Origin: Hyphomicrobiales bacterium
GTDB taxonomy: Bacteria > Pseudomonadota > Alphaproteobacteria > Rhizobiales > Aestuariivirgaceae
Assembly: GCA_023266715.1 (NCBI GenBank)
Contig: JAHFPK010000156.1
Span: forward strand, 1 to 6,753
DNA: 6,753 nucleotides
Reading direction: 5' to 3'
In this document: in pieces, positions 6,534-6,753 of the stretch
Position numbering within the stretch: the stretch's first letter is position 1
Layout: each line of letters begins with the position of its first letter
The notes under the pieces: model-generated
What the model was told of the DNA's origin: nothing
The model's database searches: none
Seen by the model: the letters and a program-made list of their open reading frames with translations, nothing else
Program-made: the position numbers and the translations under genes

Positions 6534-6579
6534 CGCGCTTCCCGGCAAGGTGGAATCACCTTGCCGGGAAGCGCGCTAG
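6530..6579. repeat. Perfect 23-bp-arm palindrome at the SDR stop; likely bidirectional transcript end
   Basis: Positions 6530-6552 and 6557-6579 are exact reverse complements over 23 bases with a GAAT loop, and the outer bases of both arms are CTAG. The left arm contains the SDR gene's TAG stop (6531-6533). The GC-rich stem would be very stable in RNA. No T-run follows on either strand, so efficient rho-independent termination is uncertain. It lies between the SDR gene and a probable convergent gene, which suits a shared transcript end. It is related to the degenerate repeat at 5713-5760, so it is better seen as a repeat element that may have been co-opted as a terminator. Confidence 0.85.
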
Positions 6580-6618
6580 TAAAAGGACCTGTCCCAATGC
6601 ACCTTCAGTGGTTACACG

Positions 6619-6753
6619 TTATGAAGAATGGCGCATGGTTGCTTCGACCAGTGAACGGGCCGCACCTTCCCAGGCGCCAAGCTGCGCAATCCGGTCTTCT
6701 CTTGTGATACCTGCCGCCCGCCCCAGCGCGCCGCGCCTTGACGAGAAGTGCCA
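6619..6753 (-). CDS. 3' end of an unrecognised minus-strand gene (partial)
   Basis: Reading the minus strand from the window edge, one frame stays open for 44 residues and ends at TAA (complement of 6619-6621). The tail ends ...ITREDRIAQLGAWEGAARSLVEATMRHSS, which looks like an ordinary amphipathic C-terminal helix, and its codons favour G/C at the third position. The other two minus-strand frames are also open over most of this short, GC-rich stretch, so openness alone proves little. I chose this frame for its protein-like composition and because it would converge on the palindrome at 6530-6579. I do not recognise the family. If real, its start lies beyond the right edge. Confidence 0.45.
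   Translation of the reverse strand, partial: WHFSSRRGALGRAAGITREDRIAQLGAWEGAARSLVEATMRHSS

Noticed and set aside
6597..6707. Small + strand open frame of 36 codons starting at ATG 6597
   Set aside because: It has a weak upstream AAGGA at nine bases, no similarity I recognise and a composition unlike a folded protein. The minus-strand frame here is more convincing.

Overview
The window looks like a chromosomal segment of a GC-rich alphaproteobacterium, most likely Hyphomicrobiales (Rhizobiales). The evidence is the fds-type NAD-dependent formate dehydrogenase genes in the order fdsA-fdhD(fdsC)-fdsD, the strong G/C preference at third codon positions, and intergenic palindromic repeats of the kind common in that order. 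The genus cannot be read from the sequence.

Positions 1-4015 are the 3' part of a formate dehydrogenase operon. FdsA is the molybdenum/iron-sulfur catalytic subunit; its frame is open to the left edge, so its first residues lie outside the window. FdhD is the sulfurtransferase that activates the molybdenum cofactor, and FdsD is the small delta subunit. The diaphorase subunits FdsG and FdsB are expected just upstream. Together these oxidise formate to CO2 with NAD+. A 125-bp element with perfect 32-bp inverted arms, resembling the rhizobial RIME family, sits between fdsA and fdhD, and a hairpin follows fdsD.

Positions 4183-5715 encode a membrane-bound sensor histidine kinase with a large extracytoplasmic domain and no response regulator beside it here. 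Positions 5802-6533 encode a classical short-chain dehydrogenase resembling ribitol 2-dehydrogenases. This gene is bracketed by two copies, one degenerate and one perfect, of a ~49-bp palindromic repeat; each copy overlaps the TAG stop of the gene before it. The last ~135 bases probably hold the 3' end of a convergent minus-strand gene that I do not recognise.

The most notable observation is in FdsA. The His-Cys3 motif that normally binds a [4Fe-4S] cluster near residue 94 keeps its histidine but has no cysteines, consistent with a clean seven-residue in-frame loss plus a Cys-to-Asn change, while all other cluster ligands and the active site are intact. I see no defence system, CRISPR array, tRNA, rRNA or insertion sequence.
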